Below the pieces are notes generated by a model that was given only the letters and a program-made list of their open reading frames with translations, was not told the DNA's origin and made no database searches. Source: Bimuria novae-zelandiae CBS 107.79 (taxonomy: Eukaryota > Ascomycota > Dothideomycetes > Pleosporales > Didymosphaeriaceae). Taken from it: a stretch of 59,482 nt of DNA. Below are positions 1 through 11,200 of the stretch, piece by piece. The position numbers and the translations under genes were made by a program. Location of the stretch: NCBI GenBank assembly GCA_010015655.1, contig ML976671.1, positions 499,116-558,597 on the forward strand, read 5' to 3'. The number at the start of each line of letters is the position of its first letter. The first letter of the stretch is position 1.

Positions 1-835
1 TTACTGAAATCCTACTTTCTGATTCGGCCAAAAGCTCCAAGATCTCCACCTTCCTCTCCGCCAGGCGCAATTCGACGTATTTAGAAAGCGTGGTGTGGCT
101 TGCCGGCAGGGCGCGCAGCAACGGCGTTCGGTTCCATGTCAGTATGCCCCTCGTCGACGGATCCACACACATCTTAAAGCTCAGGTCGTTGACCATCACC
201 CAGTCTACGTACGCCGACTGCAGCTCCTCTTCCTGCCAAAGATGATGAGAAACAGCGCTCGACGAGCCAGCAGTGGCATGTTGCCACGGAGTCTGCGGCT
301 GCAGTGCCTCGGCGATTGGCAGCAAACCGGTATCTGGATCGACGCTGTGGACCTTCTTGAGATGCCGCTTGATATGAGCAGTACTGTCAACTACCCAGCA
401 GTCTGGGACCTTACGCTGAGTGTGGCATGACTGACACAGAAACAGAATCGTCTTTTTCCCGTTCTCCTCAACGTACTCGAGCTCCGCGCCGTATCGCCAG
501 AACGATGCCAACTCCCGCTTGCCGAGCAATTGACCTCTGCCTTTAACCCTATACCCGACGCGCGACGAGTTGAGGAGACGTTTGCCTTGCCAGAGGCGGG
601 TCCATACAATAGGAAAACGAGCTCCGGACGCTTGCAGCTCGCCGGGAAACTCATGCGTAGAAGCGATAGACTCCACTTCGGATGGCGAGTCATCCAAGCT
701 CTCGAAGCTCTCCGCCATCGCCATGACAGCTGCCGTACGCGACCCGGCATGGTGATAGCTGTCAGATGCCAGCCGGGTTGACTGGGTTGACTGGGTCGAC
801 TGGGACGACTGCGAGCGGGTAACAAATTGATCCAT
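1..835 (-). CDS. hAT transposase, N-terminal part with BED zinc finger (partial at left edge)
   Basis: A single open frame starts at the ATG whose A is at 835 and stays open for 278 codons to the window edge, so the 3' end is missing. It begins MDQFVTRSQSS followed by a Ser/Thr/Gln tract. Around residues 135-175 it shows a BED-type zinc finger: CQSC, then the HIKRHLKKVH segment. BED fingers bind transposon ends and are typical of hAT transposases. The dimerisation/DDE catalytic part would lie beyond the edge. There are no stops or frameshifts in the visible part and GC is normal, so this copy has escaped the mutation seen in the island. The family call rests on the finger plus the terminal CAGCGCTG; a host gene domesticated from hAT is less likely. 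Confidence 0.72.
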   Translation of the reverse strand, partial: MDQFVTRSQSSQSTQSTQSTRLASDSYHHAGSRTAAVMAMAESFESLDDSPSEVESIASTHEFPGELQASGARFPIVWTRLWQGKRLLNSSRVGYRVKGRGQLLGKRELASFWRYGAELEYVEENGKKTILFLCQSCHTQRKVPDCWVVDSTAHIKRHLKKVHSVDPDTGLLPIAEALQPQTPWQHATAGSSSAVSHHLWQEEELQSAYVDWVMVNDLSFKMCVDPSTRGILTWNRTPLLRALPASHTTLSKYVELRLAERKVEILELLAESESRISV

Positions 836-1191
836 GACAAGATACGCTCACGGCTGACGATGGGAAACAGTGGGAGGCACGTTGACGAGAAAACTCAGAG
901 TTTTCTTCTCCTACAAGGACAACGTTGCACAAGGCAATATACGACAACGCCACGCGTAGCACAAGGCCAGCAGAACAAGGTAATACTCCACCAATTATAA
1001 CAGAATCCCCATACTAAATCAATTAAACGTAGTCCCGAACAACCGAACAACCGAACGTTTGGCTCTAATAATGCGTTCGTTCGAAGCTCTGTTCGACTCA
1101 CCATGCCTGTTCGTTCGTTCGATCCAAAACACCAGAAAACGCCGTTCGGATCGATTGTTCGGATCGAACGTTCTGTTCGTTGGCAGCGCTG
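836..1191. repeat. hAT 5' noncoding and subterminal GTTCG array
   Basis: Between the transposase ATG and the inferred element end there is a noncoding stretch. It contains more than ten GTTCG or CGAAC words, some in direct doublets (GTTCGTTCG) and some as near-palindromes such as GATCGAACGTTC. In hAT elements such arrays bind the transposase. The small open frames in this stretch are by-products of the repeat. Confidence 0.6.
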
Positions 1192-1268
1192 CACTCTTGA
1201 ACAAAACAAGACAGAACCAGCCTTCTCTACAGCTACGTTACGGCATTATTGAGTACACAGTTGTGAAT

Positions 1269-2363
1269 ATGCCATTCTCTCAGAAGTTTCGTACGTTCCC
1301 TCGAATGGATCTTTACTTTGGAAGCTGACCACCTACAGGAGACGTGAATTGGCGTTTTTTCGCTTATTTCCTCATAGTCCCCATCACTACATTCTACAGT
1401 GAGTCATTGTTGGGCTTCATATAAAACGTTACTAACATTCAACCAGCATTAGTCTTGACGGGATGTGTTACAAACTCCCCTGGGCTTCCGAATCTACATT
1501 TTTTTAATCTCCATCTGCCTGCTACCAATCCACCTACATCGACTGATCTTCGCGTAGGCTATTTTGGTGAGTTCGGTGATATTGATACTCTGTCACTGAA
1601 GGCTAATACTAGAGAAGGTATTTGCATCAACAGTTCATCTGGCTTTGTTTGTTCCACGACCCATGGAATGAAAGCGTCCGACTTAGCGTCCAAGTTTCGG
1701 AACACTACCACTCCTCTTCCCAGCGTTAATGTGTCCGAGGGCCTCATTGAATTCGCAATGACTCTACAAGGGAACATATTCCCTCCACTGTTGGCCGGCG
1801 CTGGTGCCATCTTTGCCCTGGGCGTTTTCTTTTTCGTCTTGCTCCAAAGAGACGTAAGAGTGGGCGACCAAGTCATCCGAGGAATGAGCAACAAGAAGCT
1901 GAGTCCAGAAAGAACGGAGAGATATCGAAAAGGTGCCACTGTATCTTTCTACATATCCTTTGGGCTGGCTTTGGCTTCGGCAATGGCGGTAGCACAGACA
2001 GCAGCTGGTATACAATTCACACTTCAGGCGATTGAAGGTCAAGCATCAGAAACGCTACGGAACCCTGACAACCTCTTTTTGACTGGCAAGGGACTGCCCA
2101 CAATATCAAGCATTACTGCCGGAAAGCCGAACCAAATTCTACAGTGGTTCATTGTCGCTTGCTCGGCAATTTTCTCCATTGGAATTGGTCAGATCTTCGA
2201 CGAGCCATTTTTCAAGGTTGCGAGGAATCCATATATGAAGGACCAGCCAGCTATACCTCTACAAGGCCCACCTCCAATGGCTGGCGGGCCACTACCTGGT
2301 ATAGTAGGGCCACCTCCACCGCCGATGCCACCACTTCCACCCCCACTTCCACCCCCAGTTTAA
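1269..2363 (+). CDS. Fig1-like membrane protein (three exons, 332 aa)
   Basis: Exons are 1269-1290, 1339-1398 and 1447-2363, summing to 999 nt. Both introns are 48 nt: GTACGT..GCTGAC..CTACAG and GTGAGT..ACTAAC..ACCAG. The joined protein starts MPFSQKFRDVNW. It has a first membrane segment (FFAYFLIVPITTFY), then TGC, an extracellular loop with RVGYFG and two cysteines (GICINSSSGFVCS), and three more membrane segments near residues 140-165, 190-215 and 250-270. The tail is almost pure proline (PPPPPMPPLPPPLPPPV). TM1-TGC-loop-RVGYFG-3TM is the layout of the Fig1 family (Ca2+ influx and membrane fusion in yeast mating). Fig1 itself usually has GYFG-x-C, so this could be a paralogue. The hAT end lies 77 bp upstream and may separate the gene from its promoter. 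Confidence 0.68.
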
Positions 2364-2468
2364 TAGGACATAACTACTATTCTTTTTTATATATGGCTTT
2401 CTTTTTGATTGGAGTTTTTTTAGTTAGAGCTTATAGATATTTTATTTATAAATAACCATTTTTTATAT

Positions 2469-3297
2469 TACTGGGTCGGCGTCGGGTCTGCCAGCGCCTG
2501 CCTCGCGTTGCTGTCGTATCTCTTTGCCCAGTTTACCCACGGCGCCAGCCGCGTCGTGAAGAAACAGCACATCATCGTTCTGCTTGTCGTCGTCGCCCTG
2601 CTCATCCCCTTTTTCGTCCTCTGGGAAGGTCGCCAGCAGAGGCTCAGCCGTCCAGTCGTTCTGCCCAACAGCATCTGGCGGCGCCGCGAGTTCACAGCCG
2701 TCTGCGTGTCTGTATTCCTCACCTGGTCGTGGTTCAATGCTTTCAGCTATTGGGCTACGCTGTAATTCTATATCTCGCAGCAGCTTGACGTATTGCAGAC
2801 GGCCCTGCGCTTCCTGCCGCTAGTCGTTGCCGGCCTGGGCACCAACCTCGTGATCATGGACAAGATCAACGCCGGCCTCGTTGGTCTCGTTGGCGGTGTC
2901 ATCAGCGCCGCGGCGCCACTCATCTTCACCCTGCATAATCTGTCGTGGTCATACTGGGTGTCCGCCTTCCCAGCCGTAATCATCAGCGTCATCAGCACTG
3001 ACTTGCTCTTTAACGTTAGTAATCTTGTTATTACGACTAATATCCCGACAAGAGCTAAGCCCTCGCCGGCGGCGTCTTTAATACAGTTGCTTAGTTAGGT
3101 AACAGCATCGGGCTCGCCGTGACGGCCATGATTACAGGCGCCCTATCGGACGCTACTGAGCCCAGGGGGCGAACAAATAGCTACGCCCTCCTGAAAGACT
3201 ATCGGAGCGGCTTTTGAACATGCTTTGCGGCGGCCGTAGTTAGTGTCCTCATCAGTTCAGTAGGTCGGAAAGTAGGGAAGAACAAAGAACTATAGCC
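2469..3297 (+). pseudogene. MFS multidrug transporter (DHA2-like), C-terminal half, decayed
   Basis: Translation gives membrane helices and loops typical of the second half of 14-helix MFS drug exporters. Examples are SYLFAQFTHGASR, an FNAFSYWATL segment, the LQTALRFLPLVVAGLGTNL helix, and a late AVTAMITGALSDAT segment. The frame is broken by a TAA after SYWATL at about 2763, shifts before LQTALRF, shifts again near 3050, and has a TGA near 3215. The N-terminal half is absent and the 5' boundary falls in an AT-rich linker after the Fig1-like gene. GC is normal, so this is truncation plus point decay and not classic RIP. Confidence 0.75.
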
Positions 3298-3751
3298 CAG
3301 GTAATGCCATCTACCTAAAGTGGGATCAAGATGAAGCAATGACCCGTTTTATAAGTTCCATATGCTTCGCACCCACTATACTATCAGGGCCTACGCTGGA
3401 GAGCTGTCGCTCTGGCTTACAGAAGTCGAATACTGTAAGGGATAGGTAGGGTAGCAAGTAGGAATGAGTGACTGAGTTGATTGTAACAAGCTGAACAGAG
3501 AAACTGCTTAAGTAGCAGAATCATGATCAGCAACTAGTCTACATCAGGTTGGTGATATCATGTGATATCGTATTCCACTCTAACAAATACCTACCGAGAG
3601 ATGACGGCGTATTTAGAGAAAATGTCTTTCCACATGCGGCTTTCGCAGTCCTAAGGCGGAGATTCTTAGGAAAAACTCTAAGTGGCACAGTTATGATACC
3701 GTGCTCATGTAAATTGATAATACAACAAATTCATTACGTATTTGTGATTTT
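3298..3751. other. Intergenic stretch, nothing recognised
   Basis: No reading frame with family resemblance is seen. One 68-codon frame at 3549-3755 has no domain signal. The stretch separates the MFS remnant from the 3' end of the SMI1/KNR4 gene. Confidence 0.4.
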
Positions 3752-4790
3752 CTAGCCACGCCTCGCGTGTTCTGCCCTGCACTCGTATGCAAGACAGGAG
3801 TTGCCGCTATTACTATCATACGACTCGCCGGATGTGCGAACAATATCCTCTAACCAACTCCGGAAGGTACCAACAGGACAGTCTGCCACATAATCCGAGC
3901 CATATATCATAGCCCATTCCATCTTCTCGAAAGCTTCCATAGAGCCATATAGATCCTCAATTGCACGAGTAGTCTCTGCTTTCATAACAGCGGTGACTTT
4001 GTCGCTGGCTAGTGCCTTCTTGTAGGCCTTGATAGTCGCCTTCACGTCAGAGGGACCGATTAGAACGTACACCATGGCGTCCATTGGTGTAATCTCGATA
4101 TGCTTAGTAGCTGATGGCCATGCCTCGCGTCCGGCTTCGCGAATCAATTGGGACGTTCCTGTCAAATCTTCAACTAATTCCAAGTCAACCTTTTCGACGG
4201 TATTTGATAGGTCGTCGACCACAAAATTCTGAGTATCGAATAATGGTGGTATCAACAATATGCCATCGTAAACCGATTTAATACCGTTAGAAGCGAGGAG
4301 AAATTCCTTGTAGTCATCTGGTAAAGGAGATATCTTAAGCCGCTTCCCTATATCTTTGATATCTTTCTCTGTTGCGGGTTTGTGTAAATAGCCCTCTGGT
4401 GGATCTTCATGTAACCCTTCGTAGAGAGGACCTGCGTGCTTCCTCGTATTCTCTACGAGTATTTCGAGCAGCTCTTTGATTGGTTTCCCTTTATGGTCGG
4501 CCTTCTGCCGGCCTTCTTCGAGTCGTATGCGAATTGTCTCCACTAAATCCTCCTCCGTCGCACACAATTTCGCGTCGTCCACCCCTAACTGCTGCGCAAT
4601 TATGCCACTGGCTAGGAGGGGCCAGATTTTACGGTGCTGTATCAGGGCACCGAAATAAGCGTGGAAATGCTCCGTGATCTGCTCGAGCGCTCTGACGACT
4701 CGCTCATCTTGTTTGATCTCTTCTAAATCTGTCTTGCCCCGTTTCTCGCATAATATAACTGCAATGGTGAGACAAAGACCCGGATCTCGT
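3752..4790 (-). CDS. SMI1/KNR4 (SUKH superfamily) domain protein, 5'-truncated
   Basis: The minus-strand frame ends at 3752 and is open back to a TAA near 4790 without any ATG in the upstream part, so no real start is present. The core near DIGKRLKISPLPDDYKEFLL followed by ASNG is the hallmark of SMI1/KNR4 domains (a P-L-P-x-D-Y-x-x-F-L motif and NG). Fungal members act in cell-wall signalling, and relatives elsewhere serve as immunity proteins or scaffolds. An N-terminal helical region with RALEQITEHF lies before it. The likely break is at about 4760-4790, exactly where the oppositely oriented NB-ARC fragment begins. A small 5' exon elsewhere cannot be excluded: TCACCATTGCAG at about 4757-4768 could be a splice acceptor. 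The frame itself has no internal stops, so the break is recent or the gene is still read. Confidence 0.6.
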
Positions 4791-5995
4791 TAAGATGGTT
4801 CCGTCAGGTTAATAATGATCAGGCCGATATAAAGCAGCTTGCAAAACGCTGTGTAGTAGAGATTAGTGCGCGACAGTGTTTATTGATCTTCGACAACGCA
4901 GAGGACACTATTCTACGATCTGGCAGCTTGCCCACAACAGAAGCGGCAGATTTGGCGGACTGTCTACCGCAGTCTGACCTATGCTCTGCCATCTTCACAA
5001 CAACAGATTACGGCACAGCTGAGGCGCTTGGTTCACAGGGCGTTATAGCGCTGCAAGAGCTGACACTGGACACGGCGCTAAAGATGCTGCAAACCCGCCT
5101 GGCAGCGCCGCTTTCGAATACTGAGCAGCAGGAAGCCAAGCACTTGCTAGGGGAGCTATTATACCTACCTCTAGCGGTTGCGCAAGCAGCAGCGTGTATA
5201 AATGCTAGCGGCATGACGGTGCAGAATTACCGAGCACAGCTAGACGAGCACAAAGAAGCCGCTATCGAGCATCGCAGCAACTCGTCTGCAGAAAAACTAC
5301 GGAGCGCTGGCATAACAGATCCTGTAGCTGCCACACTGTTTCTTTCTACACACCAGATCGTTCGTGAAAATGCGCTCGCTGCAGACTATCTTTTTCTTGC
5401 TGCATGCGTAAACCGGAAAGACATCTCGATCGATCTTCTAGAGGCAGCCTCGCCGCAGGCACGGGAAGATGCTATCAAAGTACTTGACAGGTACGCGCTC
5501 GTCACCAGGCGACCTGCTAAATCAGCACTTGATGTTCATCAACTAGTGCATCAAGCTCTCCGCAAACGGCTGCAAGCGCAGGGACAGTTCCAACAGTGGA
5601 CCCAACGCACTATAACACAGCTACTCCAGGTTTTCCCAAGCAACGAACATAATAATAGAAGCAAGTAGAGACAGATGCTTCCGCATGCCCAGTATGCTCT
5701 GTCGCATAGTCTGACGGATGATGATGACGAAGAGAGATTGGATCTTTCTTGGAAATGTGCCATGACTTTGTATAGTGACGGACGGTATGAGGAGGCCGAA
5801 GAGCTGGAGGTGCAAGTGATGGAGACGAGAAAGAGGGTGCTCGGGGAGGAGCATCCTGACACGCTGACCAGCATGAACAATCTTGCCTTCACGCAGCAGT
5901 GCCAAGCTCGTTACACGGAGGCTCTTGCACTAATAGAAAGATGCTTCCGTCTGCGCTAGCAGGTCCTTAGGGAGCAACACCCTAAGACATAGTTA
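4763..5995 (+). pseudogene. NB-ARC/TPR (NLR-like STAND) gene fragment
   Basis: Visible in order are: a Walker-B-like LLIFDNAEDT (about 4880); IFTTTDYGTA, like the RNBS-B/sensor motif; LYLPLAVAQAAACI, like GLPL; a winged-helix region; and DVHQLVHQALR, like the MHD motif. After these comes a tetratricopeptide repeat of kinesin-light-chain type (RYEEAEELEVQVMETRK, LGEEHPDTLTSMNNLA). This is the NB-ARC-TPR layout of fungal NLR-like proteins used in allorecognition. The P-loop and the N-terminal effector are missing because the frame begins at the 4763-4790 breakpoint. In-frame TAGs stand at 5666-5668 (between NB and TPR parts) and at 5957-5959. The second repeat dissolves into the RIP island. It is therefore a broken gene. 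Confidence 0.75.
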
Positions 5996-6733
5996 TCGCT
6001 TAACACGCTATATGACTGGCGAGCTAAGTGTAGTAACGAAAGTCTATAACCTAACCTTTATCTATAAGGCTAGTTTTTAAGTAAGATGCTAAAGTTACCT
6101 AACGTTAAGTTAAGAATAACTTTTAAAGGTATAGAGTAATGCAGCGGTGAATCTAACTTAAATCTTAATATTTTGTGGTGAGCTTCGATCCATTCCACAC
6201 AGCATTTCTACGCAAAATGACAACAGACCTGTACTGGAAGCGAGAGCATGTCTGTATGTAACACGTGGACGCATGTCTGGAAGAATAGCTGCGTGCAAGT
6301 TGGGAATAAGAGATGCTTGAGGCGAGGTGCTCAAGCCGGGGTTCTCAGCCACAACGTGGTGCGCGTTACGCTGACATCTCAGCACGCTACTGCAAGCTGC
6401 TGCATGCTAAGAGCCGCTAGCAGCGCACGTCCGGTTAGACCCGTTTTAACAATCTTGTCGCTAGCACGGAGAAACTAACGGGATGCGCACTCCTTACCTT
6501 AAGTTAATCTTTTAATATTATAGTCTTAAACTTTACTATCTTAGTTTTATTTTTAACTTACTAAACTTTTTATTAATATCTATTATTACTAAGGAACAAG
6601 GGCTTAATAAAGGAGAATTAGTTAATAGTAATAATAAAATAAGTAATAGTATAATTAATAACGCGTTTTTTAATATTAGAGGCTAATATATTATAAAAGC
6701 GTAAGCTATATGTTACGAGCTGAGGAAACCTGG
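5996..6733. other. AT-rich flank with one GC-normal patch, no gene recognised
   Basis: The stretch lies between the NLR fragment and the first Copia LTR. Most of it is RIP-like, but 6180-6480 has balanced composition and no recognisable protein. The last five bases (CCTGG, 6729-6733) are the left target duplication of the Copia element. Confidence 0.4.
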
Positions 6734-6902
6734 TGTTAGATAGAACAAGTGCGTTGAGGTCGGATCTGCACAATCGAGCAGGGACTACAGCGCTTATCGT
6801 ACTAGCCTAGGGGTTAAAACCAACCTAATAAAGTTAATAGAGAATAAGATATAATTATTACTAATTATTATACCTTATCGCACGCAAGTATCTTATTTAA
6901 TA
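6734..6902 (+). repeat. 5' LTR of the Copia element
   Basis: 169 bp, starting TGTTAGATAG and ending TTATTTAATA (a mutated TTATCTGACA). Compared with the 3' LTR, all of the roughly two dozen differences I can count are C/T or G/A transitions. Confidence 0.92.
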
Positions 6903-7848
6903 ATTAAAAGTCTTACTGCCTTAACTAATATAAAATAGCGCAGTAACCTTACTGCGATCCTATAGTAACGCTAAGAGATCACACTAACTATACGGAATAG
7001 ATAACGTAGCTACAAGCTAGATGCGTTATTTATAATATTTAGGATAAAGTTAATCTAACAGCAACTGTCCCGTTAATAATAAAACTAGTAGCTATTAGAG
7101 CCCTAATAATCGCTAGATACGCAACAGCCGCGAACGTTAAAATCCTAATAAGATAGACTAAACTATTAGTAGTAGGACAAAAGGCGTTTAAGAAAGATCT
7201 TAAATACTATAAGATTCTTGTTAAATAATACAAGAACAATAGACACGAGTACGAGAAGGAATAAGTAAGCCTTTAACACATCGTGGCCTTTATTTAGTTA
7301 ACCGTATTGCCATACCTATTACGCACGTGCTGCCTTCTAGAGAAGTTATTACACTAATAGATTACTAACTTAAAGTTAATAGTTAGAGTTAATAAATAAA
7401 TTAAATAAGAACGAGCCCGCGATTAATATCTTGCCTTACTTAGACTAATAAGAAGCGCGTCGTAATAGGACACATAGTTAGCTAAGTATGACTAAGTAGC
7501 TACTAAGGCAGAGACATATTAAGTCGCTAAACTATTATAATTAAATGTGATCACAAAAGACTTCCTAGTAACCATAAATAAAGTTACTCCCATATAGTCT
7601 ATAAACTTTCAAGATAATAGTTAATTTGTAGCTAGCATAAGCTGGAAGGAGATAATAAAACGCTTCTAAGAATATATAATAATAAACTATCCCCTTAGAT
7701 TAGGGAAACATAAAGTAGCCTTTATATCTAATAATGCATTGTATCTCGCTAAAGGTAGTGTAACTACCTAGAGTAATAGCAGGGACGCCTCCTATGCTAA
7801 AAGCGCGCTATCTAATAAAAACTAAGGTAGATCTTGTAATTAACGTAT

Positions 7849-8234
7849 TGTATCGGCGCAGGTCACTCAAAGGATCGATGTTGGCGTATCTCCTAGCAGA
7901 GGCATGTGGGAGTGCGTGTATAAGAATGTAGCCTCGAATGAATTAAGTGCCTATAGGCCTGGTACGAAAGGATACGGAAAAGGTACTGAACTACAAAAGC
8001 CCCAAGCTCCTCTAAATACACCTCTTCCTAGATGGCTAGCTAGCACATAACTGCCATAGGTTGACCGTCGGTCTGATGGATCCGAAATAGGTCCGAATCG
8101 GATTCGTAGTTCCCCATCGGTCTGATAGATCCGAAATTAGTCCGATACGGATGAGTGTCGGTTTTCGGATGATCTCGAATCCTGTCTTGACTGGCCAAGG
8201 GTTCTCGTGTCGACGAGCGATTGTTCCTGTTACA
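7849..8234 (+). mobile_element. Solo LTR, 386-bp family, with target duplication CGTAT
   Basis: Starts TGTATCGGCGCAGG and ends CCTGTTACA, flanked on both sides by CGTAT (7844-7848, 8235-8239). It is inserted into the Copia element. GC is clearly higher than its surroundings, so it landed after most of the RIP or was mutated less. A second copy is at 17408-17793. Confidence 0.9.
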
Positions 8235-8299
8235 CGTATAGCTAGTAAAAATGCTAAGCTTAAGCGGCCTTTAGATTAAGAGCTAGCTATAATAGTAGG

Positions 8300-11200
8300 A
8301 GCAAAATGTCCTGCCTATAGACAACGCCATAGTATTAGGGGTTACTATTATGTCAACCCAGACTAAGCTCCTGAATAGTGGAAACTAAATAAGACTATAA
8401 GCGAGCTTATTAAATTTAAGTATAAGAATAACGTAACGTTGTAAGGGCTAATCTGCAGATAGAGTAGAACCTAATTATAAACGCTAATTCTTAAACAATC
8501 GCATACTTTAACGCTAGAGATCCCTAACAAGTAATTAGAGGGGTAGAGAATATTAAAAGTTAACGCCGCGTTCACCTCGGCGCCTATTAGGATAGAAATT
8601 AATAACTACCTATTAAAGCGATCGTTTATCCTCGACTTAGGATTAACCTGCCACATTACGAACAATCTTAACTATATTTATAACTTCCGTCCTCCTATGC
8701 CCGGAGACTATATATGGGCTGGGAATACGAAGATATAGATAAAAGGATACGGCTCTATTAATCTAACCCTAAAAAGTTAGTCTAGAATAACTAAATTAGT
8801 CCTGCACGACGTGGCTATCTGCCCTAACCTACTATATAATTTAGTCTCTTTTTAACTACTAAGATAGAGAGAAATCTAGTAGGATAGGTAAATAGACCTA
8901 ACTACTCTAAGAGGACTAGATAACATAATTATTAGGAATCTTACTAAGATCTACGGCTAGTGGGTACTTAAGTACGACCTACTACTACCTGCCTTATATC
9001 ATGCACGTAAGATTACCTCCTAAATAAAAAGAGCACTATAGAGAGCGTTAGCCATGCTCTAGCATAAGAGACTAGGATACCCTAGACTGGTAGTAATTAA
9101 GTACCTAGTGTAGCAAGCTAAGGGGGTGTGCGTGAAAGGGATCACGATAGTTAAGTGTAACTCTTATAGTAGAGCGAAATTAAAACGATAGATTAGCCGC
9201 GCGCCACGGATTAACACTAAAGGACCTAGAGAGAGGCTAACTATTAATTTCTATACATACAAAACGCAAAGCGTTACTAAAGAAAAGAGCTAAATATTAA
9301 TTACTAATAAATTCTTAGGACTATAATAGGACTTTTACTTTACAGATAATAGAATAGCAAAATTAATTATTAAGATCTTTTTAACCTTCCTCCTATTCCT
9401 TAAGAACTACTATAATATAACAGTTAAGACTATCGAGGCAGATAATAAAATTACTATAGTTAAACTAAAAGTAGAACGTTAGTTAGTAACCTAAGGAATT
9501 ATTATTAAGCCTTCGGCCCTAGACACCTAAGCTTAGAACGGAGGTGCCAAACGCTTAGGGGGTGTAAATAAAGAGAAATTACGCGTAATGCGACTTAACG
9601 CTAAACTATTCTAGGAACTATAGCCTAAAGTTATAAGGGCTATAGTATACCTCTATAATTAAATACTAAATTACGCGAATAACTAGAAGACGCTATATAA
9701 GATATTCTTTATATAAGTCGCGTTTAGTAATAGGATTATAACTTTACTATAGAAACCTAATCTTGCCTACCTAAAGGCGTATGGCTGCAAAGCCTTTGTA
9801 ATAACCGACGACACTTACTAAGGTAAATTACGTTTGCAACGCCTTGATCTAAAAGCTTAGATTAGCTATCTTGTTAGATACTAATCCTTAAATATCTATT
9901 GCATTTAGATACTATCACTCGCTAAGGTGATTAGCACCCGAGACGTCGTCTTTAACAAGTAGTCTATATTTAACAGGAAGACTAAAGATCTAATAAATAA
10001 CCTTATGCATAACACGCTGGAAGAAATAGCCACGTATGTAAGGACTATTAAACTACTAACTCTTATTTAGTAACTAGAAATAGAGTCCTTCTATAAGGAT
10101 AAGGCCGCTAAGGACTTTCTAGACTATTAAGGCGAAGTAGACCCGCCAGGCTACTATTAAGGGAGGAAAATTAGAGATAGTTACCTAACTCCTTTATTTA
10201 CACTGCTACCTACAGCATTGCTTGCTTAGTTAATAGTTAGAAATAAATCTAAAGTAACATAATATAGGTCGCCTAAGACTGCCCCCTAGGCAGCAGCCTT
10301 CATGGCGGGAACCTAAGCTAGCCACGTTAGGAAATATAGAGGGGATATTATAGATAAGACAAAGATAATAAGAATACTTGCTAAAGGCTTAAAGCCCTAT
10401 TAAAGTTAACTCCTACCTTTGCTAACGTGCCGTACCAAGCTTAAGGACCACCCGATAGGTAAACTATTTAAAGAAGTAGAACAGGCCCATCTTGCAAGCT
10501 ATTAATAAATGAAATTATAGTTAAAGGTACTAATAAAGAAGATTAAGTTAACAGGATAACAGATCCTTAACTATATGTAGGTATACACTTATAAACTTAA
10601 TAAGCACTATTGCTTGCTAAAGTGTAAGGCGCGACTAGTCGTCCGTGGCAATTAACAATAGAACATTACCTCGCAGGACACTTACGCAGCCACGCTCGCC
10701 AGTTAGTTATTCTAAATACTAATGGCAATTATAGCCCACCACGACTTGGAGCTTAAACAATACGACGTCACGAACGCCTTTGTCCATGCAACAATAGATT
10801 AAGAAGTATATATAAGAATGCCCTATAGCTATCGAAAACCTAAAACGATCCTCTAAGTTAACAAGGCTCTGTATAGTCTACGGATCTCACCACTCCTCTG
10901 GCAGAGAGAATTTACCACAATACTTAAAGCTCTTAACTTCTAAACTATGCCTCACGAGCCATGCTACCTTATTAAAGACGGAATTGTCGTCTTCTTCTAT
11001 ATTAACGATATTATAGTAGCGTATTACAAGCAGAAAGAGCAAGAAGCCTAGCAAATAATTAAGCGCCTATAGGAGAAATACATCTTTACTAGAGGAAATA
11101 ACCTTTAGTGGTTTCTTAGCGTAGAGGTTATCAGGGACTAAAGTTACTAGAAGATCTAACTCTCTTAAGCCGCATACGTAGAGAAGATTAGTTAACTAGT

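Larger units (their letters stand above)
1..1191 (-). mobile_element. hAT-type DNA transposon, cut by the left window edge
   Basis: The right end of this element is inferred at 1191. Read on the minus strand it starts CAGCGCTG, which fits the hAT terminal pattern CAGNG..TG. Just inside lies a region dense in GTTCG/CGAAC words (about 1028-1183), like the subterminal transposase-binding repeats of hAT elements. The next 8 bases outward, CACTCTTG, would be the target duplication, but the other end lies outside the window, so this cannot be confirmed. The transposase reading frame is on the minus strand and runs off the left edge. Confidence 0.7.

Noticed and set aside
530..840. Overlapping frames on both strands in the hAT region
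   Set aside because: They are shadows of the open transposase frame, which was not listed because it has no stop inside the window.
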